Shown here in pieces: positions 32,372 to 41,200 of a stretch of DNA of 55,671 nucleotides (position 1 is the stretch's first letter; every line of letters starts with the position of its first letter). The position numbers were made by a program, and so were the translations under genes. Under the pieces are notes generated by a model. That model did not search any database and had not been told where the DNA came from. It saw only the letters and a program-made list of their open reading frames with translations. Source of the stretch: Planktothrix paucivesiculata PCC 9631 (GTDB taxonomy: Bacteria > Cyanobacteriota > Cyanobacteriia > Cyanobacteriales > Microcoleaceae); contig NZ_LR735004.1 of assembly GCF_900009265.2 (NCBI RefSeq), positions 1 to 55,671 of the forward strand, read 5' to 3'.

Positions 32372-32986
32372 ATGCAACTACTCGAAGCTAACAAAACCCA
32401 AAAACGCACTTACACCCCGGAAGAATACCTCATCCTAGAGGAAACCGCAGAATATAAAAGCGAATATCACGATGGAGAAATTATACCCATGACGGGTGGC
32501 ACCACCAACCACAACCAAATTGCAGGAAATTTTTACAAAAAATTCCCTTTGACCATCAAAGGACAAAAATATCGGCTATTTATCGGCGACGTTCGCCTAT
32601 GGATACCTGCCACCCGACGCTATGTTTATCCTGATGTGATGGTAATCCAAGAAAAACCCATTTACCAAGGAAAAAATACCACCACTGTCACTAACCCCAC
32701 AATTATCGTCGAGGTTTTATCAAAATCAACCGAAGGTTACGATAAAACTGATAAATTTCGCTTGTATCGCTCTATTCCCACATTCCAAGAATATATTTTA
32801 ATTGACCAAAATGGTTATCATTTGGAACACTATTCAAAAACCGGGGAAAAACAATGGAGATTTACCGAATATGACTCAGTGCAGGATGTCATCTCCCTGG
32901 CTTCCGTTGAATTCCAATTTACTTTAAGCGAACTTTATGAACAAGTAGATTTTTCGGAAATTGAAGATACGGAACCTGAAGCATGA
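32372..32986 (+). CDS. Uma2-family protein, second copy
   Basis: A 204-aa Uma2 protein: YTPEEYLILEETAEYKSEYHDGEI, MTGGTTNHNQIAGN, VYPDVMVIQ and PTIIVEVLSKSTEGYDKTDKF. GAGGAATATATT precedes the ATG at 32372; the frame extends into the IS end but that is not gene sequence. The IS insertion directly upstream may have replaced its promoter. Confidence 0.87.
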   Translation: MQLLEANKTQKRTYTPEEYLILEETAEYKSEYHDGEIIPMTGGTTNHNQIAGNFYKKFPLTIKGQKYRLFIGDVRLWIPATRRYVYPDVMVIQEKPIYQGKNTTTVTNPTIIVEVLSKSTEGYDKTDKFRLYRSIPTFQEYILIDQNGYHLEHYSKTGEKQWRFTEYDSVQDVISLASVEFQFTLSELYEQVDFSEIEDTEPEA

Positions 32987-32990
32987 CTTA

Positions 32991-33033
32991 GTAGTAAGCC
33001 CTTAAGGGCTTAGAGGCGTGAACGCCTCACGAC
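32991..33033. repeat. Double-hairpin dispersed repeat, copy 4
   Basis: gtagtaagcccttaagggctta then gaggcgtgaacgcctc, giving two clear hairpins (aagcccttaagggctt and gaggcgtgaacgcctc). It follows the Uma2 stop codon by a few bases. Confidence 0.8.
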
Positions 33034-33140
33034 GAAGTGTTAAATTATTATTAAATTTTCTGTTCAATCACTATATAGTTATACAATCTGAATTGCTTCG
33101 CAAGTCTGGAAACAAGCAGAACGTTTCAGGAGGAAAGCAA

Positions 33141-35177
33141 ATGCGGATTATGTTGATTCAGCCCAATTATCATTCCGGGGGTGCTGAAATTGCCGGAAAT
33201 TGGCCCCCTAGTTGGGTTCCTTATGTCGGGGGGGCGTTGAAAACCGCCGGGTTTACCGATATTGAGTTTGTCGATGCCATGACTAACTTTATTGAGGATG
33301 AAGAATTAGCGAAAATTATTCAAGATCGTCAACCGGATATTGTCCTGGCAACGGCTATTACTCCGATGATTTATAAGTCTCAAAATACCCTCAAAATTGT
33401 TAAACAAATTTGCCCGAATGCGAAGGCAATTATGGGGGGTGTTCACCCGACTTATATGTATCGGGAAGTGTTAAGTGAAGCTCCTTGGGTTGATTATATT
33501 ATTCGAGGGGAAGGAGAAGAAATAACCGTTAATTTATTAAGAGCAATCACTAATGGTACGGATGAAATAGAACGCCATAATATATTAGGAATTGCCTTTT
33601 TAGATGACGATAGAGTTGTCGCTACTCCTGCCCATCCTCCGATTGCAGATTTAAACACCTTAACCCCAGATTGGAGTTTATTAAACTGGGATAAATATAT
33701 TTATACGCCTCTGAATACTAGAGTTGCCGTTCCTAATTATTCCAGAGGTTGTCCGTTTCGGTGTCGGTTTTGTTCTCAATGGAAATTCTGGCGAAAATAT
33801 CGCTCTCGTTCCCCGAAACATTTTGTTGATGAAATCGAAACTTTAGTTAAAGATCATCAGATCGGATTTTTTATTTTAGCTGATGAAGAACCTACGATTA
33901 ATAAATCTCGATTTGTGGCTTTATGTCATGAATTAGTGGATCGGAATTTAGGAGTCCATTGGGGAATTAATACCCGGGTTACGGATATTCTCAGAGATGA
34001 GAAAGAATTACCGTTATATCGCCAAGCGGGATTAGTTCATGTGTCGTTGGGAACCGAAGCCGCGGCTCAATTAAACCTAAATTTATTTAGAAAAGAAACC
34101 ACCATTGCTGATAATAAAAAAGCCGTTCAATTATTGCGAGAAAATCGGATTCTGGCGGAAGTTCAGTTTATTATGGGACTGCCGAATGAAACCCCAGAAA
34201 CCATTAAAGAAACCTATCGGATGGCGCGGGATTGGAAAGCGGATATGACCAATTGGAATATGTACACTCCTTGGCCGTTTTCTGAACTGTTTCAAGATTT
34301 AGAAGATCGAGTGGAAATTCGGGATTATTCCCATTATAATTTTGTGACTCCAATTATTAAACCCGATAATATGACCCGGGAAGATGTTCTTAAAGGAGTG
34401 CTGCAAAATTATGCCCGGTTTTATTCTTGGAAATTTCTGGAATATTGGTTGGAAAAAGATCCATTTAAACGGCGTTATTTACTCGGTTGTCTGTGGGCAT
34501 TTGTGAAAACAACCTTTAATAAACGATTCTATAATTTGAAACGGGTGAAACAGAAAGGATTCCATACAGAGGTTGAGTTTGGATTTGATGAGTCTAGGAT
34601 TTTGACCCCGGAACAAATGACAAAATCTCAACAGAAAAATTCGGCAGATATTGACTTTTTAGGAACAATTTCAGCCTGTGGCGCGGCTAATGATTTATCC
34701 GAATGTGAAAGTTATCCTAAAATTCAACAAAAACATGATACAATTCAGGTGGCTATTATTGAAGATAACGAGGAAACCCGCCTGAACCTAAGAAAAAATT
34801 TGCGATCGCAACCCGGAATTGAAGTCGCCAGCGAAGCTACCAATGCCGAAACCGGCTTAGTGTTACTAGAATCGATTGATGTTGATGTGGCGGTGGTTGA
34901 TAGTACCCTACCCGATATGAATTTGGTCAAGTTTATCCGCATGGTGAAGAAAGTTCAGGCGGGTTCCTATGTGATTCCATCCAAGATTTTAGTTTTGGCG
35001 ATGCCTGACCAAGAATCAATATTATCAGAGGCTTTATCGGCAGGAGCAAATGGATTTTGCTTGAAGGATTCACCGATTGAAAAATTGGCAAATGCGGTGC
35101 AAATGATCCATAATCAAGGGAGTTATCAAGATCCGGAAATTGACCCTTTAATTTTAACACCAATAACCCCAGGATAA
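33141..35177 (+). CDS. B12-binding radical SAM protein (BchE-like) fused to a response-regulator receiver domain
   Basis: A 678-aa protein starting at the ATG preceded by AGGAGGAAAGCAA. Residues 1-140 are a cobalamin-binding-like Rossmann domain. A radical SAM core follows with the cluster motif CPFRCRFC (CX3CX2C, about residue 205-212). The family resembles BchE-type cyclases and related methyltransferases. Residues 535-660 are a receiver domain (IQVAIIEDNEE) with phosphoacceptor Asp 587 in VVDSTLP and Lys 642, while the usual Thr/Ser before the MPD loop is Ala. There is no output domain. Phosphorylation may control the enzyme (inference). The long upstream frame extension is unsupported. 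Confidence 0.82.
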   Translation: MRIMLIQPNYHSGGAEIAGNWPPSWVPYVGGALKTAGFTDIEFVDAMTNFIEDEELAKIIQDRQPDIVLATAITPMIYKSQNTLKIVKQICPNAKAIMGGVHPTYMYREVLSEAPWVDYIIRGEGEEITVNLLRAITNGTDEIERHNILGIAFLDDDRVVATPAHPPIADLNTLTPDWSLLNWDKYIYTPLNTRVAVPNYSRGCPFRCRFCSQWKFWRKYRSRSPKHFVDEIETLVKDHQIGFFILADEEPTINKSRFVALCHELVDRNLGVHWGINTRVTDILRDEKELPLYRQAGLVHVSLGTEAAAQLNLNLFRKETTIADNKKAVQLLRENRILAEVQFIMGLPNETPETIKETYRMARDWKADMTNWNMYTPWPFSELFQDLEDRVEIRDYSHYNFVTPIIKPDNMTREDVLKGVLQNYARFYSWKFLEYWLEKDPFKRRYLLGCLWAFVKTTFNKRFYNLKRVKQKGFHTEVEFGFDESRILTPEQMTKSQQKNSADIDFLGTISACGAANDLSECESYPKIQQKHDTIQVAIIEDNEETRLNLRKNLRSQPGIEVASEATNAETGLVLLESIDVDVAVVDSTLPDMNLVKFIRMVKKVQAGSYVIPSKILVLAMPDQESILSEALSAGANGFCLKDSPIEKLANAVQMIHNQGSYQDPEIDPLILTPITPG

Positions 35178-35372
35178 ATTTTGATTTTAATGTGAACTAA
35201 GGAAATAGATTAATTCATGGGATTTCTTTAGTAAAGGACAGCAAAATAGGTGAATATTTCATCTAAAATTTTCACAGGCAGGGTAGGGTTTACAAAAATT
35301 TATGTTATCCTACAATCAACCGAGATTACCCCGCATCGATTGATCAAACATTATTAGATTGAGGAAATTTTC

Positions 35373-36221
35373 ATGACATCTCAAGTCGCAACTTCGCCGG
35401 AAAATGAACCAAAATTAAGCGGTTTAACAGTTGCGTTTTTCAGTATTATCCATTTGCTGGCTTTATTAGCACCTTGGTTTTTTTCTTGGTCAGCGTTAGG
35501 AATTACGATATTTCTACACTGGTTTTTTGGCAGTATTGGAATTTGTTTAGGCTACCATCGTTTATTAAGTCATCGCAGCCTGAAGGTTCCCCAATGGTTG
35601 GAATATGTGATTACCTTAATTGGGGTCTGCGCCTTACAAGGAGGGCCGATTTTTTGGGTCGCCGGACATCGTTTGCACCATGCCCATACCGAACATGAAG
35701 ATAAAGATCCCTATTCCGCAAAACGGGGATTTTGGTGGAGTCACATGATGTGGATTTTTTATCCCCGTCCATCCTTTTTTGATGCTGAACATTACAAACG
35801 ATTTGCCCCGGATTTAGCGCGAGATCCTTTTTATTGTTGGTTAGATCGGTATCATTTGTTAATGCAAATTCCCGTAGCTTTACTGCTTTACGCGCTCGGC
35901 GGTTGGTCATGGGTGATTTATGGGGTATTTGTCCGGGCTGTGGTGTTGTGGCATAGTACCTGGTTGATTAATTCGGTAACTCATATGTGGGGATACCGCA
36001 CCTTTGACACCGATGATAATTCTCGGAATCTTTGGTGGGCGGCGATTTTCACCTATGGAGAAGGCTGGCATAATAACCATCACGCCTATCCTAATGTAGC
36101 TAAAGCAGGTTGGAAATGGTGGGAACTCGATATGACTTGGTGGTCAATTTGGGTTCTAAAAACCTTGGGTCTGGCTCAGAAAGTGGTGATGCCCCCGACT
36201 CAACGGGCGACGGAAGCCTAA
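35373..36221 (+). CDS. Acyl-lipid/acyl-CoA fatty acid desaturase
   Basis: A 282-aa membrane desaturase with the three His boxes HRLLSH (about residue 62), HRLHHAHTEH (about 99) and HNNHH (about 233), flanked by four membrane helices. This is the delta-9 (DesC-like) pattern. It acts on acyl chains in membrane lipids and is a typical cold-response gene in cyanobacteria. The 35178-35372 leader shows no element other than GAGGAAATTTTC before the ATG. Confidence 0.88.
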   Translation: MTSQVATSPENEPKLSGLTVAFFSIIHLLALLAPWFFSWSALGITIFLHWFFGSIGICLGYHRLLSHRSLKVPQWLEYVITLIGVCALQGGPIFWVAGHRLHHAHTEHEDKDPYSAKRGFWWSHMMWIFYPRPSFFDAEHYKRFAPDLARDPFYCWLDRYHLLMQIPVALLLYALGGWSWVIYGVFVRAVVLWHSTWLINSVTHMWGYRTFDTDDNSRNLWWAAIFTYGEGWHNNHHAYPNVAKAGWKWWELDMTWWSIWVLKTLGLAQKVVMPPTQRATEA

Positions 36222-36227
36222 ATTAAC

Positions 36228-36261
36228 TATGTAGGGGTAATTCATGAATTACCCCTACATA
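36228..36261. repeat. 34-bp perfect palindrome, second copy of the aattcatgaatt type
   Basis: Arm tatgtaggggtaattca with its exact complement, differing from 17689-17722 by a compensated change (c/g to t/a) in each arm. It sits 7 bases after the desaturase stop. Confidence 0.85.
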
Positions 36262-36302
36262 AACCCGCCCCCGAAGACAGTTATCGGATGGGCGGGTTTT
36301 TT
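36261..36302 (+). terminator. Terminator after the desaturase gene
   Basis: aaacccgccc (36261-36270) pairs with gggcgggttt (36290-36299), 10-bp stem, followed by a T run to 36302. The A run on the other side makes it usable for the convergent rubrerythrin gene as well. Confidence 0.8.
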
Positions 36303-36324
36303 ATGCTGATTTGGGGAAAACGGG

Positions 36325-37038
36325 TTAGGCTGCGATCGCTTCTTCGTAAACCATAAAGCTCTTTTTGCTCACACCACAAATCGGACAATGCCAATCTTCA
36401 GGAATGGCTTCAAAGGGGGTTCCCGCAGCAATACCGGAATCGGGATCACCGACCACGGGATCGTAAATCATCGAACATTGGCGACAAATCCATTTTTGCG
36501 TTTGAGGATCGGAACACGCGGCTTTGGGGGTCGCATCCTCACCGTGTAGTGTGTTCAGGGCCTCTGTATATTGGTTGGCGTGATGATGTTCAATCGGAAC
36601 CAACAAGCCAAAGTTAGAGGCGGCTTTGCGGAAAATCCCCGCGTGTTCCCGGGACTCAGCCTCCTGTTCTTCAAATTCACTCACGGCCTGCTCATCCCGA
36701 TCAACTCGGGCTTGGGCGGCAAATTCGGGGTACATGGTGGTGTATTCGTAGGTTTCCCCTTCAATTGCTAACTCCAAACACCGGGCGGCAATTTTTTTCT
36801 TTTCTTCGTCGGATAGGGCATCGGGGTCAGCGACGACTAATTCAGGATGCAGGAGGCGGAAATGGGCGAAGGCGTGTTCTGTTTCTTGATTGGCGGTTTC
36901 CCGAAACAGTTTGGACAAATCTCCCATCCCCAATTTTTTAGTAACTTCTGCGAAAAATAGATATTTGCGGTTAGCCATCGACTCGCCACCGAAGGCAGAT
37001 TCGAGGTTTTTGGCGGTTTCTGCGTTGGATAAGTCCAT
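36325..37038 (-). CDS. rbr: Rubrerythrin
   Basis: A 237-aa protein. The N-terminal four-helix ferritin-like domain has the diiron ligands (ExxH motifs NQETEHAFAHF and later REHA). The C-terminal rubredoxin domain has CRQC (about 186) and CPIC (about 219). It reduces hydrogen peroxide in the cytoplasm. The gene is divergent from the PerR-like regulator and a PerR-box-like palindrome lies 30 bases upstream of its start. Confidence 0.92.
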   Translation of the reverse strand: MDLSNAETAKNLESAFGGESMANRKYLFFAEVTKKLGMGDLSKLFRETANQETEHAFAHFRLLHPELVVADPDALSDEEKKKIAARCLELAIEGETYEYTTMYPEFAAQARVDRDEQAVSEFEEQEAESREHAGIFRKAASNFGLLVPIEHHHANQYTEALNTLHGEDATPKAACSDPQTQKWICRQCSMIYDPVVGDPDSGIAAGTPFEAIPEDWHCPICGVSKKSFMVYEEAIAA

Positions 37039-37067
37039 TGTGTCTCCTAGTGTTCATCTCGTCATAT

Positions 37068-37084
37068 CTAAGAATAATTCTTAG
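37068..37084 (-). promoter_or_regulatory. PerR/Fur-box-like operator
   Basis: ctaagaataattcttag is a perfect 8-1-8 palindrome in the rubrerythrin-perR divergent region. It resembles the PerR box consensus ttataatnattataa. Placement close to the promoter of a peroxide-detoxifying gene and next to a PerR-like gene supports the call. Confidence 0.75.
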
Positions 37085-37181
37085 TTTTAAGTTTGTCAAG
37101 GGAAAGAATAAGATTGATGTAAATTTGAGTTACTTAAAATAAATGTTATGATCTGTAAAGGAAGATTCAATACAGCAAGTT

Positions 37182-37604
37182 ATGGAAGGTCAGAATAGAA
37201 CCACCGAGATCAGCCGCATGATGAAGCAGAAGGGGTTACGCATTACCCCTCAACGGTTTGCGGTTTATGCCAATCTCTTGTCTCGTTACGATCATCCGAC
37301 GGTGGATGATATTCTCACCGAGATTAATCGGGAACTTCCTATCGCTTCCAAAGCTAGTGTTTATAGCGCTTTGACGGTTCTGCGATCGGTGGGATTAGTC
37401 CGAGAGGTGCTACTGGATGAAGGGGTAACTCGTTATGATGCCAAGGTGGAACCCCATCACCATTTTGTTTGTGAGTGTTGTGGGCAAATTCAGGATTTAG
37501 AGTGGGATGTCCTGGGTAATTTGCCGATTAACCCCTTACCCCCAGGGTTCCGGGTGAATGCCTATGAAATCACGGTTAAGGGCCATTGCGATCGCTGTGA
37601 TTAA
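37182..37604 (+). CDS. Fur-family regulator, PerR-like
   Basis: A 140-aa Fur-family repressor: winged helix (LRITPQRFAVYANLL, SKASVYSALTVLRSVGLVREV) followed by HHHFVCECCGQ and the terminal GHCDRCD, the two CXXC zinc pairs. The divergent rubrerythrin gene and the palindrome at 37068 point to a peroxide-sensing PerR role rather than an iron regulator. The ATG at 37182 has no strong ribosome site. Confidence 0.87.
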   Translation: MEGQNRTTEISRMMKQKGLRITPQRFAVYANLLSRYDHPTVDDILTEINRELPIASKASVYSALTVLRSVGLVREVLLDEGVTRYDAKVEPHHHFVCECCGQIQDLEWDVLGNLPINPLPPGFRVNAYEITVKGHCDRCD

Positions 37605-37718
37605 TTACGAATTACGAATGGGGAGTGGGGGATGAATCCTTTTTGCTGATCTGCTACGGAGTTATCAAATTGCTGAAACTGGCATTCTGATCAGAACACC
37701 TGTTAGAATAGGGGAAAT

Positions 37719-37733
37719 GTTACGAAACGTAAC
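37719..37733 (+). promoter_or_regulatory. Inverted repeat overlapping the translation start region of a small gene
   Basis: gttacg (37719-37724) and cgtaac (37728-37733) flank aaa, ending 2 bases before the ATG at 37736. It could be an operator or could form an mRNA hairpin over the ribosome site. Confidence 0.4.
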
Positions 37734-37735
37734 TT

Positions 37736-37954
37736 ATGTTGATCCCTATTCTAATAATTGATGTGGCTCTGGTTGCTTGGTCATTACACCTAATGAAGCA
37801 AGCTGTCGAGTGTAAAGAATTCTCCTTCATGTTGGCCGGGATCTTGGTGGCCCTGTCCGCGGCTGCCATGGGGTTAGTTTACTTCCTGATGGGATCGTGT
37901 ATTGATCACATCGCTCAAATGTCTCAACACGCTTATTCTTATTCTTACTTTTAA
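37736..37954 (+). CDS. Small membrane protein
   Basis: A 72-aa protein with two predicted membrane helices (about residues 1-20 and 33-54) and a Tyr/Ser-rich tail ending YSYSYF. No ribosome site is visible; a gttacg inverted repeat lies just before the ATG. Function unknown. Confidence 0.6.
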   Translation: MLIPILIIDVALVAWSLHLMKQAVECKEFSFMLAGILVALSAAAMGLVYFLMGSCIDHIAQMSQHAYSYSYF

Positions 37955-38057
37955 TGGCCATCGGAGTGGCGGATACCTTTCTCCGGCACTCCGAAAAGAA
38001 ATTTTCATCTACCACTTGACAAAGTATAGATTAAACGACTATATTGAAATACTGCAA

Positions 38058-38130
38058 GGGGTTATAGCTCAGTTGGTAGAGCACCGCAATGGCATTGCGG
38101 GGGTCAGCGGTTCGAGCCCGCTTAGCTCCA
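38058..38130 (+). tRNA. tRNA-Ala (GGC anticodon)
   Basis: A 73-base tRNA. Acceptor ggggtta pairs with tagctcc with one G-T wobble. The anticodon stem ccgca/tgcgg encloses loop atggcat, giving anticodon GGC. The T-loop is ggttcgag. The 3' CCA is not encoded. Confidence 0.93.
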
Positions 38131-38225
38131 TTCTTGGTTAATGCTAGAAGTTGAGGATGTGGAAGCAACCACAAATACACGAAGACACAAAGAAAGGGAT
38201 TAAAATTATATCTCCTTAAATTCCA

Positions 38226-38255
38226 TTAAAAAGGGAACTTTGAATCAGGTTCCCT
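38226..38255 (-). terminator. Terminator for the 1203-aa membrane protein gene
   Basis: agggaac (38232-38238) pairs with gttccct (38249-38255). Read on the minus strand the stem is followed by a T run (complement of 38226-38231). It lies 11 bases after the stop codon. Confidence 0.65.
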
Positions 38256-38265
38256 CCTAATAAAA

Positions 38266-41200
38266 TTAATCATATTCAAAATTTTTCAGTTTAGGAACTC
38301 CAAACCAAAAATCCGTGGGAATTATAGGTTTAAGGGTCGGATCATGACCGCCGACTTGATTGGTGCGGAGAACCCAGAGATAGGCTCCTAATTGAAGGAA
38401 GATCATGGCAATTTTATCGTTAATTAATCGCGGTAATAACGAGCGCCAACTAGAGCTTAATCGAGATAGGGTTTTTAAGGGAGTTTCTTGAGTAAAACGC
38501 CCTAAGGTTGGAGAACCATATCGCCAATCTTTTCGAGCTTTACCTGTAGTGACTAAGATACTTTCTAAACTGGCAACTAAGGTTCTTAATTGAATGAATC
38601 GTTGGCTTTGTTCGTGGTGGGGATTTTCCCGCAACCATTTCATTAATAAAGGATTGAGTTCAAATTGAGCTAACATCCGTGTGAGGGATAAATATAACGC
38701 TTGACTGGAATCTTGAGAACAGGAATTAATCGCACTCACAAAAGTAGTTCCGGTTCCATCTCCCACCCGATATCGAGCGGTCATAATATCCAGTTCATTA
38801 ATAACAATATCTAAAGGAGAAAACTTAAACCCATCAAAATCATAATCTTGGGTGAGGGGATCAAATTTAATCAGAATATCGTTAAAGGGACGACATCCTA
38901 ACCAACCGAATTGACGATCGCCACTGTACCTTGTCCAGTCTAAACTTCCTGAAATAATTGCATCAGAATTATGGGTATAAATTTGGCGATATTCGATGTT
39001 AAATCGCAGGTTTTGGGTCAGGCGATCGCGCACCACTGTTGCAATTCCATAGGCAAAATGTCCGAAATAAATCCCAAAGGGAGTATTATCTCCATTCGGC
39101 CCGCCAATTCCTCCATAAACGTGCATTAATAAAGCCCGTTCTCCTTCTTTCCAAAGGGATTCTGGCACAATATAATGATTGGAATTATCCTGATTCGGGT
39201 TGAGGAAAATGGTTTTAACTTGTCCTTGGGGGGTAATTTTATTTTTCCAGTATTCCCAATTAATATAATCTACGGTTTTTTGTTTTCCTGAAATTATTAA
39301 ATCGGGAGTCAGGGAAAACAAACTATAGGGGGCGATCGCCTGTACGACAAACTGACCATCAATATTTTTTTGTCCGAAAATATACCATCCTGAAGCATTA
39401 ACCGGAGAGGATTCTAAATCTTGATTGATTGAAGGTAAAACCCCATCTCGGTTAGGGATAACAGAGGGTAAATAGACCTTTTCTTCTATGCCATTAAATT
39501 GTTCAGAGGAGGGATGATAATGACGCACCAAAAAGATATCATTTCCCAAATTTTCAATAAATCGAACTAGGGCATAAAATCGGCCAGTAATTTCAACGGG
39601 ATCATGTTGAATATAAAGACTCGGACGCTCTAATCCGTTATCTTTAAAGACTACAGGTTCTTTTAATACCACAATCACATCATCGTGGGGTCTGGCTCCA
39701 GCGATGGATTCTAAGGGGTCAACTTTTGACCAACCATTAATCCGGTCGGGGTGAATATTTCCTTTGGATTTACTTACTTTAACTTGATCAATAAAGTTGA
39801 GATCTTGGGTGACTAATTTAACTCTTTCGTTGACATTATTGCCTTGTAAATCCCATCTTAAATTAACAATTTGTCCGACTCGATGTTCATGGAATGAATC
39901 GGCATGATAAATCTCAAACAGCACTCCCTTTACTTGTTCCCGCTCTGACAATTTAGGTAAAATTAATCGACCAATCCAGGTTCCTACAGGCTGATATAAT
40001 TCTGGATTGAGGGTTTGTTTAATCGGATAATAAGCGACTTGATTAAAGGGGGCGTTTTTGTAGAGTTCATAGTTACCAGATTTTTTAAAGATATTAGGGT
40101 CTAACCCGGTAACTTCCCAATTTTCTAAGAGAATTCCTGTTACAATATCAACGGTTTGTTGGAGGTGGGTTTTGCCATTGGGAAGTTGATGATCTCCCAT
40201 GGGGCCACCCATCATATTGTGTCCCACTGGCCCCAGAGAAATAAAACTAATTTTACCCCGCCGTTTGGCAAAATTCCAGTTTGATAACAGAGAAATTGGC
40301 CAGCGTCCCGGGAAAATAATCGCCCCCACTTTTTCAACGCCATCCTTATCCCCCACCAGATGATAGAGATGTTCCGTTACCATTGTCCCCGTATTTCCAC
40401 TGATTACTCCGGCAATAGAAATCACCGTAATTGGGGCTTTAATGGTACGTTTGAGAAAGGTTACAGCCCCCATGGACATTTGACCGCCGCCGCTATAGCC
40501 CACCAATGTCACCGGAATTTCACTCCCGACGGGATAGCCATAGCTGAGTAAACTATTATACAGAACCTGTGCTAACCCTTGATTTTGAATTGGGCCGTAA
40601 CGAGGATCGGCTGAAACTGCTACTGAGACGACGTTTCGGGCATTAACGATAAAACCAATGGGGTTAGCCGGATTTTGAACCACCATGGAGTCAATGATCC
40701 GCCACAAAAAAGATAGGAGCCGATTTTCAGTTAAGGGTTTATTCGTCACAGAATAGGGCATAATCCCTTTAACAATTGCTATATTATCAGGAGTGGCAAG
40801 GGCAAGGGCATCTAAAAAACGTTCAACTTCTGGTAAATATTGATAGGAGCCTTGATTGATTCCATCTAAATACATGACATAGTGATTAAATGGGGTATCA
40901 ATATTAGGATTTTCGACTAATGTTCCGGTATTTTCTAATGGTTGAGATCCATACCATCCTGCCCACCAAGTTAAGGATTCTAGCGGTGTTAGGATAATAG
41001 AAATTAATAGGGCAATTAAACTAAATTGAACTAATTTTAGGCCCAATCTAAAGCTATGGTTGAGTAAACTAAAACCTATAGTTAAGGGGTTATTGGAATT
41101 AGGATATAAAATAAAAACTAATAGTAAAGCTAATAATGCTAGGGCGACAAATTTAAGCGCAGAGGAAGTTTTTTGTTTGGGAATATTTTCTTGTTGTTCG

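Noticed and set aside
33018-33140. N-terminal extension of the radical SAM-receiver protein
   Set aside because: The extension overlaps a dispersed repeat and AGGAGG stands before the ATG at 33141.
35611-35910. Minus-strand frame of 99 codons in the desaturase gene
   Set aside because: It is basic, unrelated to known proteins and antisense to conserved His-box codons.
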